Of a stretch of 64,000 nucleotides of DNA, positions 1 through 9,920 are shown in pieces. The notes beneath the pieces were generated by a model that was given only the letters and a program-made list of their open reading frames with translations, did no database searches and was not told where the DNA came from. The translations under genes were made by a program, and so were the position numbers. Source of the DNA: Pseudomonas syringae (GTDB lineage Bacteria; Pseudomonadota; Gammaproteobacteria; Pseudomonadales; Pseudomonadaceae); assembly GCF_023278085.1 (NCBI RefSeq), contig NZ_CP066265.1, positions 4,296,001 to 4,360,000 on the forward strand, read 5' to 3'. How positions within the stretch are numbered: position 1 is the first letter of the stretch; each line of letters opens with the position of its first letter.

Positions 1-871
1 CCAGCTCGCCGACTTCCGGTTCGATATCGCGCGGTACGGCGATGTCGACCATGAAAATCGGTTTGTGCTTGCGCAGCTTCAGCGCACTTTCTACCGCGCC
101 CTTGCCCAGAATCGGCAACTGACTGGCGGTAGAGCTGATCACAATGTCACTGTTGACCAGTTCAGCAGGAATGTCCGAGAGCAGCACCGCATGGGCGCCA
201 AATTCGGCGGCCAGCATGCTGGCGCGCTCCAGGGTTCGGTTGGCCACCACGATTCGCTTGACGCCAAGGTCATGCAGATGCCGGGCGACCAGAGTAATGG
301 TCTCGCCCGCACCGATCAACAAGGCCTGACTGCGTTGCAGGTCACTGAAAATCTGTTTCGCCAGGCTGACGGCGGCAAACGCCACTGAAACCGGGTTTTC
401 ACCGATTGCGGTATCGGTGCGCACCTGTTTGGCGGCGCTGAACGTGGCCTGAAACAGGCGACCGAGCAACGGCCCGACCGTTCCGGCTTCGCGGGCAACG
501 GCATACGCAGACTTCATCTGACCAAGAATCTGCGGCTCGCCCAGCACCAGCGAGTCCAGCCCCGACGCCACGCGCATCATGTGGCGCACAGCCGCATCAT
601 CCTCATGCACATAGGCACTGGCGCGCAGTTCTTCCAGGCTGAGGTGATGGTAATTGGCAAGCCAGGCCAGAATGCTGTCGGCCGCAAGGTGGTCATGTTC
701 GATGTACAGTTCGCTGCGATTGCACGTCGAGAGAATCGCAGCCTCACGACTGTCGGTCAGGCGACAGAGCTGTTGCAGCGCCTCGACCAGCTGTTCCGGG
801 GTAAATGCCACACGCTCGCGAACGTCGACCGAGGCGGTCTTATGATTGATACCGAGTGCAAGGAAGGCCAT
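1..871 (-). CDS. hemA: Glutamyl-tRNA reductase, N-terminal 290 residues (gene runs off the left edge)
   Basis: Catalyses NADPH-dependent reduction of glutamyl-tRNA(Glu) to glutamate-1-semialdehyde, the first committed step of C5 haem synthesis in the cytoplasm. Reading leftward from the ATG at 871 the protein begins [20 protein letters not shown] and contains [11 protein letters not shown] with the catalytic Cys at residue 50, followed by a NADPH-binding region with the glycine-rich LLIGAGET motif and the VANRTLERA stretch. The usual length is about 425 residues, so the C-terminal third is outside the window. It is divergent from the TPR lipoprotein gene, the arrangement typical of Pseudomonas, where prfA normally follows hemA. 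The identification is secure; the start is supported by the conserved N-terminus. Confidence 0.97.
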   Translation of the reverse strand, partial: MAFLALGINHKTASVDVRERVAFTPEQLVEALQQLCRLTDSREAAILSTCNRSELYIEHDHLAADSILAWLANYHHLSLEELRASAYVHEDDAAVRHMMRVASGLDSLVLGEPQILGQMKSAYAVAREAGTVGPLLGRLFQATFSAAKQVRTDTAIGENPVSVAFAAVSLAKQIFSDLQRSQALLIGAGETITLVARHLHDLGVKRIVVANRTLERASMLAAEFGAHAVLLSDIPAELVNSDIVISSTASQLPILGKGAVESALKLRKHKPIFMVDIAVPRDIEPEVGEL

Positions 872-1097
872 TCAGGGTCGCAAGTGGTGACATGAAGCCG
901 GTAATTGTCCTACTTCGATAGGTTCAGAACAACCACCGCATATTATTGTCCCACTACAATCGCACGTTGTCGGCAGCGCTTTGAGGCCGGCAACGCAGCA
1001 AACATCAGCATTGCATCAGTTTTTCCGACGGCTGTGGGTTTTGCCGACAGCCTTGTGTCATGATGCTCACACCGCAGGTAAGCCGCCCTTCTTATAT

Positions 1098-2825
1098 ATG
1101 AATAGATCCTCCGCGTTGTTCCTAGCTCTTGCCTTTCTAGGTGGCTGCCAGTCCATGGCCCCCGCCACGTCGCAACCCGTGACAGCCCAGAAAGATGCAC
1201 CTCCCGCGCCTGAAGCCAAGCCTCAGGTCTACGGCTCGTTCACTCAGGAAACCCTGGTCAGCCTGTTGAGCGCGGAGCTGGCGGGCCAGCGCAACCGTTT
1301 CGACATCGCTCTGGATAACTACGTGACCCAGGCGATCAAGACTCAGGACCCTGGAGTGTCGGAGCGTGCCTACCGTATCGCCGAGTACATGGGCGCGGAC
1401 CAGTCCGCACTGCAAACCGCGCTGATCTGGGCAAAGAACGATCCGAAGAATCTCGAGGCACAACGTGCCGCTGCAATCCAGCTGGCGCGTGCCGGGCGTT
1501 ATGACGACTCTCTGGTGTACATGGAGAGAGTCCTGCAAGGTCAGGGCGATACCCATTTTGACTTCCTGGCCCTGTCCGCAGCAGAGACCGACCCGGACAC
1601 CCGCAATGGTCTGCTGAAAAGTTTCGACCGGTTGCTGGGCAAATACCCCAACAACGGCCAGCTGATTTTCGGCAAGGCGCTGCTGCTCCAGCAGAACGGC
1701 GATGCCGAGCAGTCGCTTAAACTGCTTGAAGACAACCCGCCGAAAGAAGGTGAAGTCGCGCCTATTCTGCTGCACGCGCGCTTGCTGCAAAGCATGAATC
1801 GCGGCAAGGAAGCGGTGCCCCTGCTGGAAAAAAGCATCAAGAAATACCCGGACGACAAGCGTCTGCGCCTGACGTATGCACGCATGCTGGTCGAACAGAA
1901 CCGCATGCAGGACGCCAAAGTGCAGTTCGCTGCGCTGTTGCAGCAGTACCCCGATGACGACGAGTTGCGCTTCTCGCTGGCGCTGGTCTGCCTCGAGGCC
2001 AAGGCCTGGGATGAAGCGGCGGGCTACCTGGAAGAACTGATCGCCCGAGGCGCGCATGTGGATTCGGCGCATTTGAATCTGGGGCGCATTCACGAGGAGC
2101 GCGAAGACCCGCAAAGCGCGCTCAATGAATACGCTCAAGTCGGCCCCGGGCCGGACTTTCTCGCCGCACAGTTGCGCCAGGCCGATATTCTGGTCAGCAA
2201 TGGCAACGGTGCGGAAGCCGCCAAACGGCTGTCCGAGGCACGTGCCGAAGAGCCGGATTACGCGATTCAGCTGTACCTCATCGAAGCCGAGACGCTGACC
2301 AGCAATGATCAACTGGATCGTGGCTGGCAGGTCCTGAGCCAGGCGCTCAAGCAATATCCGGACGACGTCAATCTGCTTTACACGCGGGCCATGCTGGCAG
2401 AAAAGCGCAACGATCTGACCCAGATGGAAAAAGACCTGCGCACCATCATAAAGCGCGAACCGGAAAACGCCATGGCGTTGAACGCGCTGGGCTACACCCT
2501 TTCGGACCGCACGACCCGCTATGCCGAAGCCCGTGAACTGATCGAGAAAGCCCACAAGATCAACCCCGATGATCCGGCGGTACTCGACAGCCTTGGCTGG
2601 GTGAACTATCGCATGGGCAATCTGGACGCCGCCGAGCGCTATCTGCGCCAGGCCCTTGAGCGCTTTCCCGACCATGAAGTGGCAGCGCATCTGGGTGAAG
2701 TACTCTGGGCCAAAGGCGAGCAGCGCGAAGCCCGTAAAGTCTGGGCCAAAGCCCTGGAACAGCAACCCGACAGCCCTATTCTGCGCAGCACCCTGCAGCG
2801 CTTGACCGGATCAGAGAACCTTTGA
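1098..2825 (+). CDS. TPR-repeat outer-membrane lipoprotein
   Basis: A 575-residue exported protein. The ATG at 1098 gives a lipoprotein signal peptide ending LGGC (lipidated Cys 17); an upstream in-frame start at 981 would bury this signal and is rejected. The rest is almost wholly tetratricopeptide-like helical repeats, such as the segment [14 protein letters not shown] followed by [20 protein letters not shown] near residues 465-510, which pairs canonical TPR positions. TPR lipoproteins of this kind sit beside lolB in Pseudomonas genomes and are presumed assembly or scaffolding factors at the outer membrane; no specific partner can be read from the sequence. lolB follows after 4 bases, so the two are very likely co-transcribed with ispE. 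Confidence 0.9.
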   Translation: MNRSSALFLALAFLGGCQSMAPATSQPVTAQKDAPPAPEAKPQVYGSFTQETLVSLLSAELAGQRNRFDIALDNYVTQAIKTQDPGVSERAYRIAEYMGADQSALQTALIWAKNDPKNLEAQRAAAIQLARAGRYDDSLVYMERVLQGQGDTHFDFLALSAAETDPDTRNGLLKSFDRLLGKYPNNGQLIFGKALLLQQNGDAEQSLKLLEDNPPKEGEVAPILLHARLLQSMNRGKEAVPLLEKSIKKYPDDKRLRLTYARMLVEQNRMQDAKVQFAALLQQYPDDDELRFSLALVCLEAKAWDEAAGYLEELIARGAHVDSAHLNLGRIHEEREDPQSALNEYAQVGPGPDFLAAQLRQADILVSNGNGAEAAKRLSEARAEEPDYAIQLYLIEAETLTSNDQLDRGWQVLSQALKQYPDDVNLLYTRAMLAEKRNDLTQMEKDLRTIIKREPENAMALNALGYTLSDRTTRYAEARELIEKAHKINPDDPAVLDSLGWVNYRMGNLDAAERYLRQALERFPDHEVAAHLGEVLWAKGEQREARKVWAKALEQQPDSPILRSTLQRLTGSENL

Positions 2826-2829
2826 CGTT

Positions 2830-3447
2830 ATGTTTTTGCGCCACGTAATCGTATTCAGCCTCATCGCCCTGCTCACCGGCTGCGCCGGACTCACCTCCCG
2901 CGAAGCCGTTCAGGGCAAGGGCGACCCCGCGCAATGGCGCGAACACAAACAGCAACTGAGCAGCCTCGATGGCTGGCAGATCAACGGCAAGGTCGGCATT
3001 CGTGCACCGAAAGACTCCGGCAGTGGCACGCTGTTCTGGCTACAGCGTCAGGACTACTACGATATTCGTCTGTCCGGGCCGTTGGGCCGGGGGGCTGCGC
3101 GACTGACTGGCCGGCCGGGTGCCGTGGCACTGGAAGTGGCCAATCAGGGTCGCTACGAGGCCGCGACACCGGAGTCGCTGCTGCAGGATCAGTTAGGCTG
3201 GAAGCTGCCCGTTTCGCATCTCGTGTGGTGGGTCCGCGGTTTGCCCGCTCCCGACAGCAAGAGCAGCGTGACGCTGGATGGCGACAGCCGTCTGGCGAGT
3301 CTTGTGCAGGATGGCTGGCAGGTGGAATACCTCAGTTATGTCGAACAGAACGGCTACTGGCTGCCTGAGCGCATCAAGCTGCACGGTCAGGACCTCGACG
3401 TCACGCTGGTCATCAAGGACTGGCAGCCGCGCAAACTGGGGCAATGA
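2830..3447 (+). CDS. lolB: Outer-membrane lipoprotein receptor LolB
   Basis: LolB accepts lipoproteins from the periplasmic carrier LolA and inserts them into the inner leaflet of the outer membrane. The 205-residue product has a lipoprotein signal with lipobox LTGC (Cys 18), then a mature domain with the LolB features [22 protein letters not shown] and a later [24 protein letters not shown]. Its length matches the family. The stop codon overlaps the ispE start (ATGA), which indicates translational coupling. LolB next to ispE is the standard gammaproteobacterial arrangement. Nothing unusual is seen. Confidence 0.96.
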   Translation: MFLRHVIVFSLIALLTGCAGLTSREAVQGKGDPAQWREHKQQLSSLDGWQINGKVGIRAPKDSGSGTLFWLQRQDYYDIRLSGPLGRGAARLTGRPGAVALEVANQGRYEAATPESLLQDQLGWKLPVSHLVWWVRGLPAPDSKSSVTLDGDSRLASLVQDGWQVEYLSYVEQNGYWLPERIKLHGQDLDVTLVIKDWQPRKLGQ

Positions 3448-4298
3448 GCATGGGTACGCCACAACTGGTACTGCCTGCCCCGGCCAAGCTGAACCTGATG
3501 CTGCACATTCTGGGTCGTCGCCCAGACGGTTACCACGAACTGCAAACCCTGTTTCAGTTTCTCGATCATGGCGACGAACTCGGCTTCGCCGTGCGCGAAG
3601 ACGGCGAAATCCGCTTGCAGACCGACGTCCCCGGCGTTCCACACGACAGCAACCTGATCGTCAAAGCCGCCCGCGCCCTGCAGCAACAGTCAGGTTGTAC
3701 GCTGGGCATGGACATCTGGCTGGAAAAACGCCTGCCCATGGGTGGCGGCATCGGTGGCGGCAGTTCGGATGCAGCCACCACCCTGCTCGGCCTGAATCAT
3801 TTGTGGCAACTGGGTTGGGATGAAGATCGCCTCGCCGCGCTGGGCCTGACACTGGGTGCCGACGTGCCTGTTTTTGTGCGGGGTCGTGCCGCGTTTGCTG
3901 AGGGTATCGGTGAAATCCTGACCCCGGAAAACCCTGAAGAACCGTGGTATTTGGTGCTCGTGCCGCAAGTCGCTGTAAGTACAGCAGAAATTTTTTCAGA
4001 TCCGTTGTTGACACGCGACACTCCGCCCATTAAAGTGCGCCCCGTTCCCAAGGGAAACAGTCGAAATGACTGTAAAGCGGTTGTAGAGAGGCGTTACCCG
4101 GAAGTACGTAACGCTTTGAATTTGTTAGGTAATTTTACCGAAGCAAAATTAACCGGAACTGGAAGTTGTGTGTTTGGGGCCTTCCCAAACAAAGCTGAAG
4201 CTGATAAAGTCTCGGCCCTTCTTGCAGAGACCCTTACGGGGTTCGTAGCGAAAGGAAGTAACATTTCGATGTTGCATCGCAAGCTGCAAATTCTGTAG
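3444..4298 (+). CDS. ispE: 4-diphosphocytidyl-2-C-methyl-D-erythritol kinase
   Basis: A GHMP-family kinase that phosphorylates the 2-hydroxyl of CDP-methylerythritol in the MEP isoprenoid pathway. The 284 residues include the N-terminal PAPAKLNL motif (residues 11-18), the ATP-binding [12 protein letters not shown] loop (about 100-111) and LGADVPVF carrying the catalytic-type Asp near 140. The start overlaps the lolB stop by four bases. From about 3.97 kb onward the gene is visibly more AT-rich than its 5' half, a mild compositional drift in an otherwise normal gene. It is followed by tRNA-Gln and prs, the classical ispE-tRNA-prs order. Confidence 0.97.
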   Translation: MSMGTPQLVLPAPAKLNLMLHILGRRPDGYHELQTLFQFLDHGDELGFAVREDGEIRLQTDVPGVPHDSNLIVKAARALQQQSGCTLGMDIWLEKRLPMGGGIGGGSSDAATTLLGLNHLWQLGWDEDRLAALGLTLGADVPVFVRGRAAFAEGIGEILTPENPEEPWYLVLVPQVAVSTAEIFSDPLLTRDTPPIKVRPVPKGNSRNDCKAVVERRYPEVRNALNLLGNFTEAKLTGTGSCVFGAFPNKAEADKVSALLAETLTGFVAKGSNISMLHRKLQIL

Positions 4299-4336
4299 CA
4301 GGAATTGAGTGCGAAACACTCGATTGATTCAATTAC

Positions 4337-4411
4337 AGGGGCGTCGCCAAGCGGTAAGGCAGCAGGTTTTGATCCTGCCATGCGTTGGTTCGAATCCAGC
4401 CGCCCCTGCCA
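4337..4411 (+). tRNA. tRNA-Gln (anticodon TTG)
   Basis: A 75-nt cloverleaf: the acceptor AGGGGCG pairs with CGCCCCT, the anticodon stem GCAGG/CCTGC encloses loop TTTTGAT with anticodon TTG, the T-loop is GGTTCGAATCC, and the CCA end is encoded. It lies between ispE and prs, its usual position in pseudomonads. Confidence 0.97.
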
Positions 4412-4456
4412 TTTTCTATACTCATCCAGGTTACCCTCAGCCTCTAGGTACTGCGC

Positions 4457-5398
4457 GTGTCCAAGATGATGGTCTTTACGGGGAATGCCAACCCCGATCT
4501 CGCTCGGCGTGTAGTACGTCAGCTGCATATCCCACTGGGTGATGTTTCTGTTGGAAAATTTTCCGACGGCGAAATCAGCACTGAGATTAATGAAAACGTC
4601 CGCGGTAAAGACGTCTTCATCATTCAGCCGACCTGCGCTCCGACGAACGATAACCTGATGGAACTCGTCGTGATGGCTGATGCCTTCCGCCGCTCCTCAG
4701 CGTCCCGAATCACTGCTGTGATTCCTTACTTTGGTTATGCCCGCCAGGATCGCCGTCCGCGTTCCGCACGTGTTGCCATCAGCGCGAAAGTCGTTGCCGA
4801 TATGCTCACCGTGGTGGGAATCGACCGTGTACTCACGGTTGATCTTCATGCTGACCAGATTCAGGGTTTCTTCGATATTCCGGTAGATAACATCTACGGC
4901 TCCCCCGTTCTGGTGGATGACATCGAAGACCAGCGCTTTGAAAACCTGATGATCGTTTCCCCGGATATCGGCGGCGTCGTGCGTGCACGTGCTGTTGCCA
5001 AATCCCTGGGCGTCGATCTCGGGATCATCGACAAGCGCCGCGAGAAAGCCAATCACTCCGAAGTGATGCATATCATCGGTGATGTCGAAGGCCGTACCTG
5101 TATTCTGGTTGATGACATGGTCGATACCGCAGGCACTCTGTGCCACGCGGCCAAGGCCCTGAAAGAGCATGGCGCTGCCAAGGTCTTTGCTTACTGCACA
5201 CACCCTGTGCTGTCGGGTCGGGCGATCGAAAACATTGAAAACTCCGTGCTGGACGAACTGGTGGTTACCAATACCATCCCGTTGTCCGCCGCGGCTCAAG
5301 CCTGTGGCCGTATCCGTCAACTGGATATTGCCCCGGTAGTCGCCGAAGCGGTTCGCCGCATCAGCAACGAAGAATCGATCAGCGCGATGTTCCGCTAA
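4457..5398 (+). CDS. prs: Ribose-phosphate pyrophosphokinase (PRPP synthetase)
   Basis: Makes phosphoribosyl pyrophosphate from ribose-5-phosphate and ATP, feeding nucleotide, histidine and tryptophan synthesis. The start is GTG at 4457, giving the conserved [16 protein letters not shown]-terminus. The 313 residues show YARQDR (about 94-99), the divalent-metal region around [12 protein letters not shown] (128-139) and the PRPP-binding loop DDMVDTAGT (219-227). Length is normal for class I enzymes. A strong intrinsic terminator lies about 40 bases after the stop, so rplY has its own promoter or depends on readthrough. Confidence 0.98.
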   Translation: MSKMMVFTGNANPDLARRVVRQLHIPLGDVSVGKFSDGEISTEINENVRGKDVFIIQPTCAPTNDNLMELVVMADAFRRSSASRITAVIPYFGYARQDRRPRSARVAISAKVVADMLTVVGIDRVLTVDLHADQIQGFFDIPVDNIYGSPVLVDDIEDQRFENLMIVSPDIGGVVRARAVAKSLGVDLGIIDKRREKANHSEVMHIIGDVEGRTCILVDDMVDTAGTLCHAAKALKEHGAAKVFAYCTHPVLSGRAIENIENSVLDELVVTNTIPLSAAAQACGRIRQLDIAPVVAEAVRRISNEESISAMFR

Positions 5399-5435
5399 GG
5401 GTTCGCCCCTGGCCTGCATTTCGCTGACGAAAAGC

Positions 5436-5472
5436 GCCCCGCCCTGACATCCGGTCAGGGCGGGGCTTTTTT
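5436..5472 (+). terminator. Rho-independent terminator after prs
   Basis: A perfect 13-bp GC-rich stem (GCCCCGCCCTGAC at 5436-5448 with its complement at 5454-5466), a 5-nt loop and six T residues. Confidence 0.95.
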
Positions 5473-5536
5473 GCCCATACCGTCCTAGCGCTGGTCGCAA
5501 ACGCAACGGCGGATGTGGTTAATTTGGAGATACAAC

Positions 5537-6148
5537 ATGAACGAATTTACCCTGAATGCAGAACAGCGTTCCGACCTGGGGAAAGGTGCGAGCCGCCGCC
5601 TGCGTCGTCTCGCTAGCCTGGTTCCAGCTGTCGTCTACGGCGGTGACAAAGCCCCTGAGTCCATCAGCATGCTGGCCAAAGAAGTTGCCAAACTGCTCGA
5701 AAACGACGCGGCTTATAGCCACATCATCGAACTGAACGTTGGCGGCCAGAAGCAAAACGTCATCATCAAGGCACTGCAACGTCACCCGGCTAAAGGCCAC
5801 GTGCTGCACGCTGACTTCGTGCGCGTTGTTGCTGGTCAGAAACTGACCGCAATCGTACCGATTCACTTCCTGAACGAAGAAGCTCCGGTCAAGAAAGGCG
5901 GCGAGATTTCGCACACTACCACTGAACTGGAAGTGACCTGCCTGCCGAAAGACCTGCCTGAGTTCATCGAAGTTGATCTGGGCGCGCTGGAAACCGGTGA
6001 TAACGTTCACCTGTCCGAACTGAAAGCCCCTAAAGGCGTTGAGTTCGTTGCACTGGCACACGGCAATGACCTGGCAATCGCCAACGTCCACGCACCGCGT
6101 ATCGTTGCAGATGAAACCGAAGAAGGTGAAGAAGGCGCTGCCGAGTAA
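5537..6148 (+). CDS. rplY: 50S ribosomal protein L25, long (Ctc/TL5) form
   Basis: Binds 5S rRNA in the large subunit. The ATG at 5537 follows GGAGA at an ideal distance; a longer in-frame start at 5513 lacks a ribosome site and is not used. The 203 residues consist of the L25 domain ([24 protein letters not shown], then [12 protein letters not shown]) and the C-terminal TL5-type beta domain, ending in an acidic tail [11 protein letters not shown]. The long two-domain form is usual in Pseudomonas, unlike the 94-residue E. coli protein. The prs-rplY-pth-ychF order is conserved. Confidence 0.96.
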   Translation: MNEFTLNAEQRSDLGKGASRRLRRLASLVPAVVYGGDKAPESISMLAKEVAKLLENDAAYSHIIELNVGGQKQNVIIKALQRHPAKGHVLHADFVRVVAGQKLTAIVPIHFLNEEAPVKKGGEISHTTTELEVTCLPKDLPEFIEVDLGALETGDNVHLSELKAPKGVEFVALAHGNDLAIANVHAPRIVADETEEGEEGAAE

Positions 6149-6311
6149 TCATTTACTTGGCAACGTCGGAGTTGCTCAGGAAACACCGCGAGCGATAGCA
6201 GGCAAAGCGGGCGGGATCGCGGAGTTTACATCATGGTAAATGAGCAGTTTTCGTCCACATTGCCGCTGTCGCCAGCGGTCTAACCCCAACTCCAAAGGAA
6301 GAGCCCCTGTC

Positions 6312-6896
6312 GTGACCGCCATACAACTGATCGTTGGCCTGGGAAATCCAGGTGCTGAATACGAACAGACCCGGCATAACGCAGGGGCTCTTTTCGTTGA
6401 GCGTATTGCTGCGGCGCAACGAGTCAATCTCGTTCCCGAGCGCAAATTCTTCGGCCTGACCGGACGCTTCACGCATCAGGGTCAGGATGTTCGTCTGCTG
6501 ATCCCCACCACCTACATGAACCGCAGCGGCCAGGCCGTGGCGGCACTCGCCGGTTTCTATCGGATTCCGGTCGAGTCGATTCTGGTGGCGCATGACGAAC
6601 TTGATCTGCCTCCGGGCGTTGCCAAACTCAAAGTAGGCGGCGGCCATGGCGGTCATAACGGCCTGCGCGACATCATCGCGCAGCTCGGCAACCAGAACAC
6701 TTTTCATCGCTTGCGGCTTGGCATTGGCCACCCGGGCGATGCCAGCAAGGTATCCGGTTTTGTCCTGGGTCGAGCGCCACGCGCCGAACAGGAAAAACTG
6801 GACGCCAGTATCGACTTTGCCCTCGGCGTGCTGCCGGATATCTTCGCCGGTGAATGGAACCGGGCGATGAAAAACCTGCACAGCCAGAAGGCCTGA
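6312..6896 (+). CDS. pth: Peptidyl-tRNA hydrolase
   Basis: Recycles peptidyl-tRNA that drops off the ribosome. GTG at 6312, preceded by AAAGGAAG, gives the family N-terminus [13 protein letters not shown] and the usual length of 194 residues. The catalytic set is in place: Asn 12, His 22 in TRHNAG, and Asp 95 in AHDELDLP; the [11 protein letters not shown] motif follows. ychF starts 21 bases after the stop, so the two are likely one transcript. Confidence 0.97.
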   Translation: MTAIQLIVGLGNPGAEYEQTRHNAGALFVERIAAAQRVNLVPERKFFGLTGRFTHQGQDVRLLIPTTYMNRSGQAVAALAGFYRIPVESILVAHDELDLPPGVAKLKVGGGHGGHNGLRDIIAQLGNQNTFHRLRLGIGHPGDASKVSGFVLGRAPRAEQEKLDASIDFALGVLPDIFAGEWNRAMKNLHSQKA

Positions 6897-6917
6897 CATC
6901 ACTCGAGGGGAAACACC

Positions 6918-8018
6918 ATGGGATTCAATTGCGGCATCGTCGGCCTGCCTAACGTCGGCAAGTCCACCCTGTTCAACGCCCTGACCAAATCCGGTATTGC
7001 GGCCGAGAACTTCCCCTTCTGCACCATCGAGCCGAACACCGGTATCGTGCCGATGCCCGATCCGCGTCTGGCGGCCCTGGCAGCCATCGTCAACCCCAAG
7101 CGCATCTTGCCAACCACCATGGAGTTCGTCGACATCGCCGGCCTCGTGGCAGGTGCCTCCAAGGGCGAAGGCCTGGGTAACAAGTTCCTCGCCAATATTC
7201 GCGAGACCGACGCCATCGCCCACGTGGTGCGCTGCTTTGAAGACGAGAACGTGATCCACGTTTCCAACAGCGTCGATCCCAAGCGCGACATCGAGATCAT
7301 CGACCTGGAACTGATCTTCGCCGACCTCGACAGCTGCGAAAAGCAACTGCAAAAGGTCACGCGTAACGCCAAGGGCGGCGACAAGGACGCAGTGGTCCAG
7401 AAAGGCCTGCTTGAAAAACTGATTGCACACTTCAGCGAAGGCAAGCCGGCGCGCAGCCTGATGAAGAGCATGAGCAATGACGACAAAGCCGTCATTCGCG
7501 GCTTCCACCTGCTGACCACCAAGCCGGTCATGTACATCGCCAACGTCGCTGAAGACGGTTTCGAAAACAACCCGCTGCTGGACGTGGTTCGCGCCATCGC
7601 CGAAGAAGAAGGCGCGATGCTGGTGCCAGTCTGCAACAAGATCGAAGCAGAAATCGCCGAGCTGGATGACGGCGAAGAAAAAGACATGTTCCTCGAAGCC
7701 CTGGGCCTCGAAGAACCCGGCCTGAACCGCGTGATTCGCGCCGGCTATGAAATGCTCCACCTGCAGACTTACTTCACCGCAGGCGTCGAAGAAGTCCGCG
7801 CCTGGACCGTCCGCGTAGGCGCTACCGCACCACAAGCCGCAGGCGTGATCCACACCGACTTCGAAAAAGGCTTCATCCGCGCCGAAGTGGTGGCGTATGA
7901 CGACTTCATCCAGTTCAAGGGCGAAGCCGGTGCCAAGGAAGCCGGGAAGTGGCGTCTGGAAGGCAAGGAATACATCGTTAAAGACGGCGATGTGATGCAT
8001 TTCAGGTTTAACGTCTAA
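6918..8018 (+). CDS. ychF: Redox-regulated ATPase/GTPase YchF (OLA1 family)
   Basis: A TRAFAC-class P-loop protein that binds ribosomes and prefers ATP. The 366-residue length is typical. Visible motifs: P-loop GLPNVGKST (residues 9-17), the DIAGLV G3 motif near 73-78, and a C-terminal TGS domain ([17 protein letters not shown] ... [16 protein letters not shown]). GAGGGGA lies just before the ATG. A terminator follows at 8074. This gene closes the conserved core block; to its right synteny gives way to surface-polysaccharide genes. Confidence 0.97.
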   Translation: MGFNCGIVGLPNVGKSTLFNALTKSGIAAENFPFCTIEPNTGIVPMPDPRLAALAAIVNPKRILPTTMEFVDIAGLVAGASKGEGLGNKFLANIRETDAIAHVVRCFEDENVIHVSNSVDPKRDIEIIDLELIFADLDSCEKQLQKVTRNAKGGDKDAVVQKGLLEKLIAHFSEGKPARSLMKSMSNDDKAVIRGFHLLTTKPVMYIANVAEDGFENNPLLDVVRAIAEEEGAMLVPVCNKIEAEIAELDDGEEKDMFLEALGLEEPGLNRVIRAGYEMLHLQTYFTAGVEEVRAWTVRVGATAPQAAGVIHTDFEKGFIRAEVVAYDDFIQFKGEAGAKEAGKWRLEGKEYIVKDGDVMHFRFNV

Positions 8019-8073
8019 CACCCCACTCGCATCATCAGAAGAAGCGACTTAGCTTATCTGACCTTCGACACTC

Positions 8074-8100
8074 AAAAGCCCTGCATACCAGGGCTTTTTT
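8074..8100 (+). terminator. Rho-independent terminator after ychF
   Basis: Stem AGCCCTG (8077-8083) with CAGGGCT (8089-8095), short loop, then TTTTTT. It ends the core-gene transcript. Confidence 0.9.
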
Positions 8101-8164
8101 GTGCCCGCGATTTGACTGCGGCATTAACGGTCTAAGCGAAAATCGACCGTGCCACCTCAACGAA

Positions 8165-8194
8165 AACGCCCCGCAAGCAAGCTTGCGGGGCGTT
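8165..8194 (-). terminator. Terminator of the GDP-mannose gene
   Basis: A 14-bp perfect inverted repeat (AACGCCCCGCAAGC / GCTTGCGGGGCGTT) 31 bases past the stop at 8226. Read on the minus strand it is followed by TTTT. Confidence 0.85.
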
Positions 8195-8225
8195 CAGTGA
8201 AGCGCGTGGCGTTATTTCAGAAGAC

Positions 8226-9644
8226 TTACTTCTTCAAGCGCCCGTAACGGTCTTCAAAACGTACGATGTCATCTTCACCCAGGTACGAACCGGATTGCAC
8301 TTCGATCAGCTCCAACGGCACCTTGCCCGGGTTGGCCAGCGAGTGCTTGACGCCCAGCGGGATGTAAGTGGACTGGTTCTCGGAGAGGATCAGTTCCTTG
8401 TCGTCGCAAATAACCTTCGCAGTACCCGACACCACAATCCAGTGTTCGGCGCGGTGGTAGTGCATCTGCAGCGACAGGCATTCGCCCGGCAGTACGCTGA
8501 TGCGCTTGACCTGATAGCGCTCGCCAAGGTCGATGGTGTCGTAGTGACCCCATGGACGATTGACCAAAGGATGGGTCACGAACTCGGGACGCTCTTCGGC
8601 TTGCAGACGCTTGACCACATCCTTGACCTGCTGGCTGTTATTTTTGTTGGCAACCAGGACTGCGTCCTTGGTTTCGATGACGATCAGGTCTTCGACGCCA
8701 ACGGTGGCCACCAGCCGATGGTGAGACTGCACAAGACATCCGTGCGTGTCGATTGCCATCACGTCGCCTTCCAGACGGTTGGAGTCAGCATCGTGCGGAC
8801 CAACGTCCCAGATTGCTGCCCAACTGCCCAGATCATTCCAGCCAGCGTCCAGCGGCACAACAAGCCCGACATCCGTGTGCTCCATGACGGCGTAGTCCAC
8901 CGACTCATCGGCGCACAGGGCGAACTTGTCGGCCGAGACGTGGAGGAAGTAGTTGTCTGCCTCGGAGTCTGCCAGTGCCATGCGGCACGCAGACAGTATG
9001 TCGGAGCGATGCTTTTTCAGCTCAGCCAGGAACACCGAGGCGCGGAACATGAACATGCCGCTGTTCCACAGGTAAGTACCCGAAGAAAGGTATTCGGCAG
9101 CCATCTCCGGCGAAGGTTTTTCCTTGAACGCTTCGATGGCGAAACCACCTTCGCCAATGGAATTGCCGCACTGGATGTAGCCAAAGCCTGTTTCAGCGTG
9201 AGTCGGAGTGATCCCGAAGGTCACCAAACGACCCGCCTCGGCATGCACCTGAGCCACCTGAACGGCCTCACGGAAGGCCTCTTCATTATGGATATGATGG
9301 TCGGCAGCCAGTACCAGCAGAATCGGGTCAGTGCCATCAGCGGTCGCTTCCAGCGCAGCCAGAGCAATGGCCGGCGCAGTGTTGCGAGCCAACGGTTCAA
9401 GAATGACGCGACGGCTGCCCATCTTTGCCACACGCAGTTGCTCGGCAACGATGAAGCGATGGTTTTCGTTACTGACAACCACCGCAGGCGAGTGCTCAAG
9501 GCCTTGCAGGCGAGCCAGCGTGCGCTGAAACATGGTTCCCTGATCCTGGCCGTCAAGGGCAAGAAACTGTTTGGGGAAACTCTGCCGCGACAACGGCCAT
9601 AAACGCGAACCGTTACCGCCAGCCAGGATTACAGGGGTGAACAT
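8226..9644 (-). CDS. Mannose-1-phosphate guanylyltransferase / mannose-6-phosphate isomerase (WbpW/AlgA type)
   Basis: A bifunctional enzyme supplying GDP-D-mannose: a C-terminal phosphomannose isomerase and an N-terminal GDP-mannose pyrophosphorylase. The ATG at 9644 (GGAG upstream) begins MFTPVILAGGNGSRLWPLSR, the nucleotide-binding signature with its Arg and downstream FPKQF. The cupin half contains QMHYHRAEHW (393-402), whose His/Glu residues bind the metal. The 472-residue length fits AlgA/WbpW/XanB. With gmd and rmd at 45.3-47.2 kb it completes a route to GDP-D-rhamnose, hence a WbpW-like role is more likely than alginate. Strand and terminator show a single-gene transcript. Confidence 0.93.
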   Translation of the reverse strand: MFTPVILAGGNGSRLWPLSRQSFPKQFLALDGQDQGTMFQRTLARLQGLEHSPAVVVSNENHRFIVAEQLRVAKMGSRRVILEPLARNTAPAIALAALEATADGTDPILLVLAADHHIHNEEAFREAVQVAQVHAEAGRLVTFGITPTHAETGFGYIQCGNSIGEGGFAIEAFKEKPSPEMAAEYLSSGTYLWNSGMFMFRASVFLAELKKHRSDILSACRMALADSEADNYFLHVSADKFALCADESVDYAVMEHTDVGLVVPLDAGWNDLGSWAAIWDVGPHDADSNRLEGDVMAIDTHGCLVQSHHRLVATVGVEDLIVIETKDAVLVANKNNSQQVKDVVKRLQAEERPEFVTHPLVNRPWGHYDTIDLGERYQVKRISVLPGECLSLQMHYHRAEHWIVVSGTAKVICDDKELILSENQSTYIPLGVKHSLANPGKVPLELIEVQSGSYLGEDDIVRFEDRYGRLKK

Positions 9645-9920
9645 AGAAGCTCCAGTCTTGGGCCACAAAGGCGTAGCGAAGGCGTTATTATCCGGGTGCC
9701 ACAGCCGCTATGCAACATGAAGGCCACTACAAATGCCTGCCGCTCGGAAACTCCCGTGCCACGACTGCCAACCTCTCAGTGTTCGTCGGGCTGACTCATG
9801 TTAATCTGCGCGCCCGATTCAAGCTCTACCCCGTAGATATGTAACACGACAGTTCACATCCGCTCCCCGAGTACGCCATTGAAACGTCATGCAACTGATC
9901 GAAGCAGAGAAAGATCGAAC

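Noticed and set aside
121..135. An ops-like GGCGGTAGAGCT
   Set aside because: It lies inside hemA on the non-coding strand and matches only the 8-base core; chance occurrence.
1137..2765. A 542-codon open frame on the minus strand opposite the TPR lipoprotein
   Set aside because: It results from GC-rich codon bias on the coding strand; low-complexity, no domain, and no ribosome site.
6231..8021. A 596-codon minus-strand frame across pth and ychF
   Set aside because: Antisense to two certain conserved genes; no family resemblance.
8226..9644. Assignment as alginate algA
   Set aside because: No alg genes adjoin, and the locus has gmd/rmd; a WbpW-like role in D-rhamnan synthesis fits better.
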